Positions 24,825 to 33,352 are shown, counted from the first letter of the stretch. The stretch is 64,000 nt of DNA from G051132615 sp051132615 (GCF_051132615.1 NZ_CP152375.1:372001-436000); one strand, 5' to 3'. Program-made: numbers and translations. Notes: generated by a model from the letters alone, not told the origin.

Positions 24825-27650
24825 TTAATTCGCCTTTTTTGGAATCTTCATAAAATAGCCATCGCCGTCTTCTGATTTAATATATCGTCCTACAAGTTCT
24901 TCTTTACCATCAACCACTTTATATAGTTCTGCCCCATCTCTCGGTGGTTTATCAAACCCATCTTTAAACCTCCACTCTGGAATAACCTCCCCATTCCTTG
25001 ACGATAAAAACCCATTTCTTGTCGCAGGAGCTGAGCTTGTATCTGTCCCACCTAATTTTGAACCATATGGGATACTTAAATCCTGTACTTCACTTGTTCT
25101 AAATCGAACAATACCATAACCTGCCCCATCTTCTGGAAACCTCGTACCTGAATAATCCAATCTTAATGACTCATATACCTCATCATAATTTTTTAAGTGT
25201 TTGACATCTTCTGCTCTGGCTATATAACCAGCTACGACTGGATCCCATTCTCCAGATAAGTATTTGTCCACGTTTTCTAAGGGGATGGCTTTTTGTAGTT
25301 CTGTTTCTGTGGTGATTTTAGGAACCATTTCTCGAAGCTGCTTCATCTTCTGTGTTTCTATATCTGTCCAGGTATCCACTGACTTCAGATTAAGGTTTCT
25401 AAATTCTTCTGCGGTTAAACCCACAGTTTTTAAATCTTGTACAAACTGGGTTGCTTTATAGCTTAAAGGGCTTGGAGCTTCAGTTGGGTAAATAATCTCT
25501 TTTGATACTCTGGGTAAGACGGTATTTTCTACATTGATTCTGAAGCTACTGTTCGGATCAGCTTTGACTCCTGTAAACTGCCCTGTCGCTTCCTTAGTCA
25601 ATGAGATATGTTTTTCGGTAAATAAAGGAACGGTTATGTTCTTTTGTATCACAGGTGTTTGGCTAAAATTGCTTGTGGGTTGTGTGTATTTGATATTAAA
25701 GCTCAGCCCACTATCAGCATGCTTGATATTGCTGATATCACCTATATTAATTTTATGTTTAGTAATGGCTGAAAGGGTATCACCACCACCCATTTTAAAC
25801 ACTTTTGCCAGCTGTTTGCCTTTAACAGGAATAAACTCACTTAATGCTTCTGCTGAACCAAATAATAATGCCGTACCAGCTAAACCATAAGTATCCACAT
25901 TGCTTTGTCTAACGGATTCTATACCTTGTTCCAGCTGCCTTAAGTAAGGAGCTAATGGCTGACCTATATTCTTTTGAATAATCTCTTGAGTAGAGGCACT
26001 TGGTGTATAGGTATACCGTTCTTTGATATCATTTTGGATGGCTACAGCTGCTTCTGTACCATAAATAGCCGCAGCAGGAATTGAGGTTACACCAGCGGCC
26101 ATTCTACTGCCCATACCTGTAACCATATTCAACCCTGTTTCGAATGCTGCTTTTTGGTTCAGCACTCTTTGTTCTGTGGCTCGATAAACTTCTACCCCCC
26201 AGTGTTTCACTGGTTCTGGCAGAGGTAGTTTATTTAGGTTCACACTACCCAACATTCCTAGAACAACTTCATTATCTTTGGCTTTGTACTGTCTAGAATA
26301 GCTATAGGGGTCTAGCTTTTGTTCTTGACGTAGCTTTTGATAATAGGGATCTTCACTCATGGATCCTCTGGCTAAAGCTACTTGTTCAGTTTGCTGTTGT
26401 GCTTTAAGTTGTCTTTCTTCTTGTTCACGCCTAGCCTGTTCGACTCGAGCACTATCTATTTGTTGATTAATCTTTGTTTCTGTCGCAATACCTTCTCCAG
26501 CAATTGTGCGGTACTGCTGCTTTTGTGCTTCTGTGTGTTCATTTGGATCATAATGATAGGCTTTATCTGGTCTGATATTGGGTATGGCATGACCATCGTC
26601 CCCTTTAATTAATTTGACTTGCTCAGTTGCCAGTAAATAACCATAAGCGGCTTTGGGGTTCTCTGGATCCAGTTTACGCCCCAAGCTTTCCCCTGTTTCA
26701 CCTCTTTGGGCAATAACGGGAATACGCTCTTTTTGTAAATACTCGTCAATACTTTTACCTTCTAATATGGCTTGTGGATCCAGTGTTAATCGATAACCAT
26801 CATTTAAATCAATCTTAATGTGTTTTTCTGTGATGTCTAAATGACTGATAGTTGGTGGCGTACCTGTGTGTTGGTGCACACTTTTACCCACTGCATTGGC
26901 TAAAGATAGGAAATCCTTTTCTGAAAATTGAGCGGTTATCTTGTTATCTATACCATGATCTTGGCGTAATAGGTTGATAATCTGATTTTCTCTCCCCTTA
27001 TATAAGGGTGGACGTTCTGCTTGCAGTTCTTCTTTAAACTGCTCTAGGTATTGATTGGGATTAAGATGTTGCTGTTCATTGCGTTTGGTGACAAAGTAGA
27101 AATCTTGTTTTTTATCATCGTAACTTAAAGCCATCAATTTAGGTGGATCGCCTGCATATTCATCAAGCTGCTTAGCCATTGCCTCTTTTAATAATTCTTG
27201 TTGCTTCGGACTAAAGTGATCTTTAAGCTGATTATCTACATTAAATAGGTTTAACAATTCATCAACCTGCTTTTGTCGTTCTGGATCAATACTTTTTTGT
27301 TGTCCATCGGGTAATTCTGGCTGATGTTGTGCCAATACTTTTTGAATATCGACATGAACTGGGATGCCTTTATCCAAAAAAGCCATTAGGCTGCCATTGC
27401 TGATGGTGATATTACCTTCTATCTTTTGCCCTGTTGGGCTACGAGCCACCTCTACAGCTAAGGCATCGGTCAGTTGTTTTTGTTGTTCGGTAGGATAATC
27501 TTTGAGGGTTTGGTCTTTTTCTAAATGTTGTTGCACCTCCTCCATAGCCTGAGGGAGCTTCTCAGCAATGCGCTGTTGCTCCTCTTGTTCACGCAACCAG
27601 CGTTGCTGTTGCTGAACCTCTAAGTCTATTTCTATTTGGGGGCGATCCAT
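24825..27650 (-). CDS. Large polymorphic-toxin-like protein, locus A
   Basis: 941 residues with no signal peptide. Residues 1-300 consist of about three degenerate ~80 residue repeats, each a helix pair followed by strands and ending in an LxPxxxL-type box (for example SPKQQELLKEAMAKQLDEYA then HLNPNQYLEQF). A conserved block GETGESLGRKLDPENPKAAY and a charged coiled coil follow near 340-430. The middle (about 470-600) is glycine/alanine-rich and hydrophobic (TGMGSRMAAGVTSIPAAAIY). The last ~140 residues, from about GYIARAEDVKHL to the end, form a distinct domain, likely the toxin. The N-terminal ~460 residues are paralogous to the 1019 aa protein. No strong ribosome binding site is seen. Delivery route unknown. 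Confidence 0.75.
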   Translation of the reverse strand: MDRPQIEIDLEVQQQQRWLREQEEQQRIAEKLPQAMEEVQQHLEKDQTLKDYPTEQQKQLTDALAVEVARSPTGQKIEGNITISNGSLMAFLDKGIPVHVDIQKVLAQHQPELPDGQQKSIDPERQKQVDELLNLFNVDNQLKDHFSPKQQELLKEAMAKQLDEYAGDPPKLMALSYDDKKQDFYFVTKRNEQQHLNPNQYLEQFKEELQAERPPLYKGRENQIINLLRQDHGIDNKITAQFSEKDFLSLANAVGKSVHQHTGTPPTISHLDITEKHIKIDLNDGYRLTLDPQAILEGKSIDEYLQKERIPVIAQRGETGESLGRKLDPENPKAAYGYLLATEQVKLIKGDDGHAIPNIRPDKAYHYDPNEHTEAQKQQYRTIAGEGIATETKINQQIDSARVEQARREQEERQLKAQQQTEQVALARGSMSEDPYYQKLRQEQKLDPYSYSRQYKAKDNEVVLGMLGSVNLNKLPLPEPVKHWGVEVYRATEQRVLNQKAAFETGLNMVTGMGSRMAAGVTSIPAAAIYGTEAAVAIQNDIKERYTYTPSASTQEIIQKNIGQPLAPYLRQLEQGIESVRQSNVDTYGLAGTALLFGSAEALSEFIPVKGKQLAKVFKMGGGDTLSAITKHKINIGDISNIKHADSGLSFNIKYTQPTSNFSQTPVIQKNITVPLFTEKHISLTKEATGQFTGVKADPNSSFRINVENTVLPRVSKEIIYPTEAPSPLSYKATQFVQDLKTVGLTAEEFRNLNLKSVDTWTDIETQKMKQLREMVPKITTETELQKAIPLENVDKYLSGEWDPVVAGYIARAEDVKHLKNYDEVYESLRLDYSGTRFPEDGAGYGIVRFRTSEVQDLSIPYGSKLGGTDTSSAPATRNGFLSSRNGEVIPEWRFKDGFDKPPRDGAELYKVVDGKEELVGRYIKSEDGDGYFMKIPKKAN

Positions 27651-28019
27651 AACAAAATAAAGTAATAATCAGATTATCTAATTATATTATATTAACTTAT
27701 TTTATGTGACTAAAATTCTATTTCAAAAACATAAAAAAAAATTAAACCGAAAATATTTTTTTAAACATAAATAAAAGATTTCATAAAATTATATGAATTA
27801 TTTTTACAAATAAAAAAATAAACCATGGATAAACATCATATTTTTCATCAATAGTAATTAACTTAAATTATATCAGTAGAAAATTTTTAGCAAATAAAAA
27901 AACAAAACACTATTTACTACAAGTTTTTATATTCACACACAATCAATTTAAATATTATATTTTATTAAATTTTCCATATCATATATATTTACCTCATTTT
28001 CATCCTAAATGAGTTTATT
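27651..28019. other. AT-rich divergent intergenic region
   Basis: 369 bases between the large gene (leftward) and the recombinase gene (rightward). It must hold both promoters, but no convincing box stands out because the base composition is extremely AT-rich. A short inverted repeat TTCATA/TATGAA (27780-27797) is seen. No ORF of note. Confidence 0.4.
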
Positions 28020-29033
28020 ATGAATATTCATACGACAACTACTAACGGACATATAAATACCCAATCTAAAGATATCACTACTATTATTGACGATTTTCTT
28101 CTTGAGGCTGAATTTATTGAAGGATGCTCAAAAAATACAGTTATTGCATATCAAGCAGATCTAAAAAAAATCAATAACCGTCTAAAAAAACAGAAGAAAA
28201 ACTTCTTGATTATAAGTCTTAAAGAACTGCTAAACATCATTATCGTTCCTTTTGAAAGTAAAAGGACTTCCTTTAGGGCATTTTGTACATGCCGAAAATT
28301 TTATGATTACCTTAAGCAAAATAGAATTGTAGAAAACAACCCTTTAAAAAACATAGACACAACTCAATACCGTGAACATAAAAAAAAACTCCCTAAATTT
28401 CTTTCTGAAACCGAGGTGAACCTTTTATTAAAAGTACCTGGTGATATTCATTCCCCACTTTTCATAAGAGATATAGCCATACTTGAATTACTTTACGCTA
28501 CAGGCCTCAGGGTCACAGAACTTGTAACATTAACTATGGAAAAAGTTGATTTAAAAAATAGAGTAATTCAGGTAGTGGGAAAAGGTAATAAAGAACGTAT
28601 AGTTTGTTTTGGAGAACAGGCTGCGGAGGCATTGAATGATTATATTAAAAATGCCCGCCCCTCTATACTGAAAGGAGAAATTACTGATTTTTTATTTATT
28701 GGACAAAAATATCGGCACAAAACACATAATCGTGGTAATAAAATCATCAAGAAAAAAATACGATCTCATTTAACCCAAAGAATGGTTAATTATATAATAA
28801 AAAAATATGCGACATTAGCTGGCTTGATGGAAAATAGGAATGAATTAATCAGTAGTCATTGGTTGCGTCATTCATTTGCAAGCCACATGGTTGATCATGG
28901 TGCTAATTTAATTGTTGTAAGAGATTTATTAGGACATACTTCTTTGGAAATAACCAGCATATATTTACATACTGCAATAGACTACTTAAAAGAACTTCAT
29001 AAGAAACATCATCCACGATTGAAGTACTCATAA
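28020..29033 (+). CDS. Tyrosine recombinase, XerC/XerD-like
   Basis: 337 residues. The N-terminal SAM-like DNA-binding domain (DDFLLEAEFIEGCSKNTVIAY) is followed by the catalytic domain with all expected residues: Arg in ATGLRVTELVTL, Lys in VVGKGNKER, HWLRHSFASHM with H-x-x-R, GHTSLEITSIY with His and the nucleophile Tyr in SIYLHTAIDYLK. It resembles XerC/XerD more than phage integrases in length and motif spacing, but has a longer middle with lysine-rich insert (RHKTHNRGNKIIKKK). It is a candidate for movement of the island or a part of it, or for a Xer-type cassette. Confidence 0.9.
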   Translation: MNIHTTTTNGHINTQSKDITTIIDDFLLEAEFIEGCSKNTVIAYQADLKKINNRLKKQKKNFLIISLKELLNIIIVPFESKRTSFRAFCTCRKFYDYLKQNRIVENNPLKNIDTTQYREHKKKLPKFLSETEVNLLLKVPGDIHSPLFIRDIAILELLYATGLRVTELVTLTMEKVDLKNRVIQVVGKGNKERIVCFGEQAAEALNDYIKNARPSILKGEITDFLFIGQKYRHKTHNRGNKIIKKKIRSHLTQRMVNYIIKKYATLAGLMENRNELISSHWLRHSFASHMVDHGANLIVVRDLLGHTSLEITSIYLHTAIDYLKELHKKHHPRLKYS

Positions 29034-29296
29034 TTAACCTCTGTTTTTAAATCTAGTTTCAAAACACTTTATTTCAATGCTAAATAAAGGAATTGTTGCA
29101 TTTACAACAAATGCCAAATAATTTTTTTTATCTTTTTATTTTTAAATGTAGTGAAAATTGTTGCATTTTTAAATGAAATAATTATAATGAAATAAAATTT
29201 GTGAAGTTAGTCACACTAAAATGAATAAATAATTTCAGGTGATTGCTGTAAATTTGTATTTAAAGTAAATTAAGTCAAACAAAATATCTAAATTAA

Positions 29297-30400
29297 ATTT
29301 CTCATATTGCGTCAGATAACACATGGATTGAAGGTAAAGCCATTGATCAGCTTAAAGCGATCACAAAATTACCTAACATAGCAAAAGTCGTAGGCATGCC
29401 AGATTTGCATCCTGGTACAGGTTACCCAATTGGTGCGGCATTCTTTTCTACACAACGTTTTTACCCAGCACTTATAGGAGGAGATATTGGTTGTGGCATG
29501 GCGTTTTGGCAAACAGATATTACTATTGCTAAGTTACACCTAAATAAGTTAGAAAAACGTTTAGGCAGTATTGATCTGCCACTTGATGAGGAAATAATTG
29601 AAGCAAATTTGCCAGAACAATTACGCCAGAATCAATTTGTTTCTTCTTTAGGCACAATAGGTCTTGGCAATCATTTTGCTGAATTTCAACAAGTGGATAC
29701 TTTATATGAAGCAGAAATAACGGATCAACTTGGGCTAAACAAAAAAGCTTTACAACTTTTGGTGCATAGCGGTTCTAGAGGTTTTGGCGGCACGATTGGC
29801 CGAAGTCATGTCGATCAGTTTGGACATCATGGTTTAGATGATGACACAGAATATGCTCAAGCATATCTGACACAACAACAATTGGCACTAGAGTATGCAA
29901 CGCTGAACCGCCAATTAATTGCCCAACGAATTTTAAGCAAAGTCAAAGCCACTGGTGTCCCATTATTGGATTTATTTCATAACTTTATTGAACAAAAACA
30001 AATTGAGGGCATGAATGGCTGGCTTCATCGAAAAGGTGCTGCCCCTGCTGATAAAGGCTTGGCTATTATTCCTGGTTCACGAGGCGATTATAGTTATCTG
30101 GTACAACCTATTGCAACGAAAGACAGCTTGTACTCTTTAGCTCATGGTGCAGGTCGCAAATGGATCAGAACAGACTGTAAAGGGCGGTTAAAAAACCACT
30201 ATACAGTTGATCAATTGACGCGTTCTCACTTTAACAGCCGATTTATTTGCGATAATCGAGAACTGATTTATGAAGAAGCGCCTCAAGCTTATAAATCCAT
30301 TGAAACGGTCATTGACAGTTTGGTACAGGCAAAAATCATCAAAGTGCTTGCTCGCTTAAAACCTGTACTCACTTATAAAACCTTAAAGGAGAAAATATGA
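29297..30400 (+). CDS. rtcB: RtcB-family RNA ligase, PrfH-associated, 5' end abnormal
   Basis: The frame is open from 29297 and has no ATG, GTG or TTG until the ATG at 29396. The codons before it encode HIASDNTWIEGKAIDQLKAI and more, which is clear RtcB N-terminal sequence, so homology begins before any usual start; an in-frame TAA lies at 29294. The core is intact: GGDIGCGM with the metal-binding Cys, LLVHSGSRGFG, and LAHGAGRKW with the nucleophilic His. RtcB joins 2',3'-cyclic phosphate and 5'-OH RNA ends with GTP. The gene overlaps prfH by four bases. It may start at a rare ATT, at the internal ATG, or be 5'-truncated. Confidence 0.85.
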   Translation: MSHIASDNTWIEGKAIDQLKAITKLPNIAKVVGMPDLHPGTGYPIGAAFFSTQRFYPALIGGDIGCGMAFWQTDITIAKLHLNKLEKRLGSIDLPLDEEIIEANLPEQLRQNQFVSSLGTIGLGNHFAEFQQVDTLYEAEITDQLGLNKKALQLLVHSGSRGFGGTIGRSHVDQFGHHGLDDDTEYAQAYLTQQQLALEYATLNRQLIAQRILSKVKATGVPLLDLFHNFIEQKQIEGMNGWLHRKGAAPADKGLAIIPGSRGDYSYLVQPIATKDSLYSLAHGAGRKWIRTDCKGRLKNHYTVDQLTRSHFNSRFICDNRELIYEEAPQAYKSIETVIDSLVQAKIIKVLARLKPVLTYKTLKEKI

Positions 30401-31011
30401 TTCTGATTCAATTTTCTTCTGCTCAAGGCCCTGATGAATGCGCACTGGCAACCTATAAAGCACTTCACTTTTTTTTAAAAGAAGCAAAAACATATGATGT
30501 GGATGCACAAATTCAAGAATGTGAAGAAGGGCGTAAATTAGGCACTGTACGCTCAGTTTTATTAAGTCTAGATGGTGAACAAGCGAATATACTCGTAAAT
30601 AAATGGGTCGGTACCGTTCAATGGGTTTGTCAAAGCCCTTACCGCCCAAACCATGGGCGGAAAAACTGGTTTATTGGCGTACAGTCTTTTACAACAGAAC
30701 AAATCATCTTTGATGACAAAATCTGTTTTGAAGCAATTAAAGCTTCTGGGCCTGGAGGACAACACGTCAATAAAACCTGTTCTGCTGTGCGTGCCACCCA
30801 TTTAGCGACAGGCATTTCAGTAAAAGTGCAAAATGAACGCAGCCAATATGCGAACAAAAAATTAGCAAAATTACTGATTCAGTTTAAATTAAATGAACAA
30901 CAGAACCTTGAACAAGCTCATAACAAAGCACAAAGACGTTTGCAACATCATCAGCTAGAACGAGGCAACCCCATTCGTGTATTTACTGGAATGGACTTTA
31001 AAGAAAGGTAA
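30397..31011 (+). CDS. prfH: PrfH, peptide chain release factor homologue
   Basis: 204 residues with the catalytic GGQ in ASGPGGQHVNKTCSAVRATH and the following HLATGISVKVQNERSQYANK, as in class I release factors, but without the codon-recognition domain. PrfH frees ribosomes damaged in the decoding centre of 16S rRNA, and the partner RtcB2 then repairs the rRNA. The ATG overlaps the rtcB stop (ATGA), so both are made together. A hairpin follows 15 bases after the stop. Confidence 0.95.
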   Translation: MILIQFSSAQGPDECALATYKALHFFLKEAKTYDVDAQIQECEEGRKLGTVRSVLLSLDGEQANILVNKWVGTVQWVCQSPYRPNHGRKNWFIGVQSFTTEQIIFDDKICFEAIKASGPGGQHVNKTCSAVRATHLATGISVKVQNERSQYANKKLAKLLIQFKLNEQQNLEQAHNKAQRRLQHHQLERGNPIRVFTGMDFKER

Positions 31012-31026
31012 TCACCACAAGGTCAG

Positions 31027-31057
31027 TTATCCTTTTATCTTAAAGATAGAAGGATAA
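31027..31057 (+). terminator. Hairpin after prfH
   Basis: Two 15-base arms (31027-31041 and 31043-31057) pair at every position except one T-G wobble, with a one-base loop that would open to about three. It ends the rtcB-prfH operon; the T-run after it is weak, so termination efficiency is uncertain. A second small hairpin AGACTG/CAGTCT lies at 31099-31114. Confidence 0.55.
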
Positions 31058-31159
31058 TTTCAACAAAAAGATAAATGTAAAAAATAAAAAAAACTTGTAG
31101 ACTGTTTACAGTCTGAAACTACCTTATTTTTAAAAGGTAAAATTGGTAGCATACATGCC

Positions 31160-31318
31160 TCAATGAGATACATACTCTTTCATTTCATCATATGAATAAA
31201 GCATATCATAAATTAAAAGTGAAAAAACACCCGCATTAACCCAACAGCGATAACTTGTATCAGCATCATCTTTTTGCTTTTGCCGCCATAAGTGATAAAT
31301 ATTCTCGTTAATTTTCCA
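31160..31318 (-). pseudogene. Remnant of a small protein, possibly an orphan immunity gene
   Basis: An open stretch of about 52 codons without a start, following an in-frame TAG, reads WKINENIYHLWRQKQKDD then ADTSYRCWVNAGVFSLLIYD and ends KEYVSH. The sequence has protein-like composition and sits at the far end of the immunity/toxin fragment row on the same strand. I take it as the 3' part of a decayed immunity gene. Confidence 0.45.
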
Positions 31319-31409
31319 CTAGGTATTACAGGAACCATTTCCCACAATTATTTTGTTTACTTAGACCATCTTTCTAGCACTATTTAAAATGATTTATTAA
31401 TACTTTTTT

Positions 31410-31673
31410 TCATGCTGGTTCTCCTCGATCTCGCCCAGGCTTAAAGATTAATAATTCATCCATCTCTCTATTTCGGCATCGTTCAACAAAAGAAAGCGCT
31501 TTAGCGGGTTCTCCTAAAAAACTATCAAGCATTTCTTTATTGATTTCATAATATTCCATATAATCAACAACCATATTTGAAACAGGAATTGCCACATAAT
31601 ACTTATTCTCATCATTTAATTTTCCAATAGCAAATCTGTTTACTTTGTCCAAAAAATAATCTGTATAGTCCAT
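31410..31673 (-). CDS. Putative immunity protein, paralogue of the one at 33082
   Basis: 87 residues, the same length as the protein at 33082-33345 and identical at about 53 of 87 positions by hand count, including KYY..IPV.NM and the ending LKPGRDRG (here IFKPGRDRG). It follows a displaced toxin end (31683-32078) by nine bases, exactly as its paralogue follows the intact toxin gene. It may still protect against the matching toxin variant from neighbours. Confidence 0.75.
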   Translation of the reverse strand: MDYTDYFLDKVNRFAIGKLNDENKYYVAIPVSNMVVDYMEYYEINKEMLDSFLGEPAKALSFVERCRNREMDELLIFKPGRDRGEPA

Positions 31674-31682
31674 AACTAATCC

Positions 31683-32078
31683 TTAAATTTTATAGTCTTG
31701 ATTTTCGACTAATGATTTGGCATCAATTACAGCTGCTCTCCCATCTTCTGGTAACTTACCATCTGGAATCCACTGTGAGTTAGCTCCAATTTCATTTCCA
31801 GTTGGAACTCTCAAACTTAAAGAATCTTTATATTCGATATCAATGTGTAATACATTATTTCTATCTAAGTGCTCTTTCGGTACACCTAAATAACTTTCCA
31901 TTTCAGAACGATTTAACCTAAGCACAGCTTCTGCATCACTTTTTGGAAAGACAGAAGAAGTTCCATCAACTTGAGCTAAACCAAACCTTTCATACCTATC
32001 TTGTAATTGAATTCGACCAGCCCCATCTTTAAACAACTCTAAATGCTGATCAATATACTCTTTAGGTAAGTACTCAGA
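31683..32078 (-). pseudogene. Orphan toxin C-terminal cassette
   Basis: Encodes SEYLPKEYIDQHLELFKDGA and on to SLVENQDYKI, a homologue of the last ~130 residues of the 1019 aa protein (shared GNE.GANSQWIP.GKLP and DGAGRIQLQ), but clearly diverged in the middle. There is no proper start: the frame is open a little further upstream and only a TTG at 32036 is available. It stands directly behind a linker copy in another frame. This is the pattern of an unexpressed alternative toxin tip awaiting recombination into a full gene. Confidence 0.8.
32001..32078. repeat. 78 bp copy of the toxin-tip entry (matches 33707-33784)
   Basis: These 78 bases match 33707-33784 with only a few mismatches. They code for the SEYLPKEYIDQHLELFKDGA region and mark the upstream border of the toxin tip in both the intact gene and the orphan cassette. 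Such shared borders allow homologous exchange of tips. Confidence 0.7.
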
Positions 32079-32354
32079 GTTGTTCTAATGGCTGAATACT
32101 CACTTTAGGGGTAATTTGCGTTGGTGTGTGCGGCTGGGGTTGTGGCCCAAATACGCCTTTGGGTTGTTCTACCTTCATTTTCAAGCTTAAATCTAGGGTA
32201 TTGTCTGCATTCTTGATGTATTTAAGCTCGCTAATCTCTCCTGTTTTTAAGGCGTTTTGCGTCAGTTTAGCTGTCGCTGTTTCTAACTTGCTTAAATCCG
32301 CAAGACCATCGGCTGCTTTTATGCCTTTGCTGACTAAAGAACCTTTAGTCATGG
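32079..32354. repeat. ~275 bp copy of the linker (matches 34063-34335)
   Basis: Nearly identical to 34063-34335 apart from a three-base indel and a few changes. It encodes MTKGSLVSKG.KAADGLAD through SIQPLEQ. Together with 32001-32078 it forms two blocks which in the intact gene are separated by 278 bases (33785-34062) that are missing here. Confidence 0.75.
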
Positions 32355-32400
32355 AAATCAAAATGGTAGCAAAATTTATTCCAACTTTAGCAGCAAACTA
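32080..32400 (-). pseudogene. Linker fragment of the 1019 aa toxin-like gene
   Basis: Encodes AAKVGINFATILIS, MTKGSLVSKGIKAADGLADL and on to VSIQPLEQL before a TGA created by a frame change. It matches about residues 715-825 of the 1019 aa protein. Homology fades near 32400, where the upstream part of the gene is absent. It is therefore a 5'-truncated gene copy that runs, out of frame, into an orphan toxin tip. Confidence 0.75.
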
Positions 32401-32453
32401 ATTACTCCTTGATTTAATATTTCTTGTGTAATTTTTTCTTCTAAATGATCAAA

Positions 32454-32798
32454 CTAGTTTTCCCATATACTTTCTAAGAAAAGCATATATCGATTAGGTT
32501 GAAATTCACCATAAGATAATAAAATAATATATCCATCTTTAATACAAAAATAAACTTCCAACCCTTGTTGAGATTTATAAACATCAAATAAAACTGTCTC
32601 TTTTACAAAACTCTCATGACTAATTAGTTCAGCAAATTCATTTTCACCAATTTTTTCTTCTAAATAACGCAAATTATTTTCATAAAAATCACTAATACCT
32701 ATTACAATTCCCTCGCAATCAATATTGTATTTTGTCTTATGAGATACTTCTTCTATACCTTCAAATAATTTTTTTACCCCAATATTCAAATTTTTCAA
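32454..32798 (-). CDS. Putative immunity protein, different family
   Basis: 114 residues from a TTG start at 32798 (no ATG is available; GGACTGAG lies upstream). The protein is acidic and soluble (NIDCEGIVIGISDFYENN, QQGLEVYFCIKDGYIILLSY). It follows a toxin-end fragment at 32812-32979 by 13 bases, so it is probably the immunity gene that travelled with that tip. No family recognised. Confidence 0.6.
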   Translation of the reverse strand: MKNLNIGVKKLFEGIEEVSHKTKYNIDCEGIVIGISDFYENNLRYLEEKIGENEFAELISHESFVKETVLFDVYKSQQGLEVYFCIKDGYIILLSYGEFQPNRYMLFLESIWEN

Positions 32799-32811
32799 TT
32801 TTCTCAGTCCT

Positions 32812-32979
32812 TTATTTAATTTGTCTTATATAGCCTTCTTTTAATAAATCATTAACTGAAACTGATAACTCATATGGAATGTTTGTAGCTTCAATATTTA
32901 CTGTTTTAAATCTGATTACAAAATCATCTTTTACAATGATGAATTTTGCATAAAAATTGACATTATTTATAGATTTTAT
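32812..32979 (-). pseudogene. Second orphan toxin end, heavily truncated
   Basis: 55 codons open without a start after an in-frame TGA, reading NNVNFYAKFIIVKDDFVIRF, then VNIEATNIPYELSVSVNDLL and ending YIRQIK. The protein-like sequence on the same strand, directly before a putative immunity gene, indicates the 3' end of another toxin variant. It does not resemble the other two tips. Confidence 0.55.
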
Positions 32980-33081
32980 TCACTATAAATTATTTAATAG
33001 AAAAGAAAACCGAAATTTTTTTGTATTCAAAACAATTTAATTTTTAAATTTTTCTTTAACAGTTAGATTACTAAAAAACTA

Positions 33082-33345
33082 CTAAACAGGATCACCACGA
33101 TCTCTACCTGGTTTTAAAATAAGTAAATCATCTAGCTTTCTTTCCCTGCATTGCTCAACAAAAGGCAATGCTGTTTGAGGGTCATCTAAAAATTTATCAA
33201 ATGTATCTTTATTTATCTCATAATACTCATCATAATCGATAAGCATATTTCTAACAGGAATGGATATGTAATATTTATTTATTTCATGAAATTGTCCAAT
33301 AGTAAATCTGTTTATCTTATCTACAAAATAAGTTGTATTACTCAT
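33082..33345 (-). CDS. Putative immunity protein for the 1019 aa toxin-like protein
   Basis: 87 residues, soluble, with KYYISIPVRNMLIDYDEYYE and the ending ILKPGRDRGDPV. It lies seven bases after the stop of the large gene and has a paralogue of equal length (31410-31673) behind an orphan tip that is itself related to the tip of the large gene. Co-variation of tip and small protein is strong indirect evidence for toxin-immunity pairing. Family not recognised. Confidence 0.75.
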   Translation of the reverse strand: MSNTTYFVDKINRFTIGQFHEINKYYISIPVRNMLIDYDEYYEINKDTFDKFLDDPQTALPFVEQCRERKLDDLLILKPGRDRGDPV

Positions 33346-33352
33346 AATAAAA

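Noticed and set aside
27660..27720. AT-rich stretch resembling a dif right arm (TTATATTAACTT)
   Set aside because: Base composition here is so AT-rich that such a match is expected by chance.
32126..32401. Plus-strand open frame that is duplicated at 34104-34451
   Set aside because: The duplication is due to the linker repeat of the minus-strand toxin gene; the plus-strand reading is an antisense shadow.
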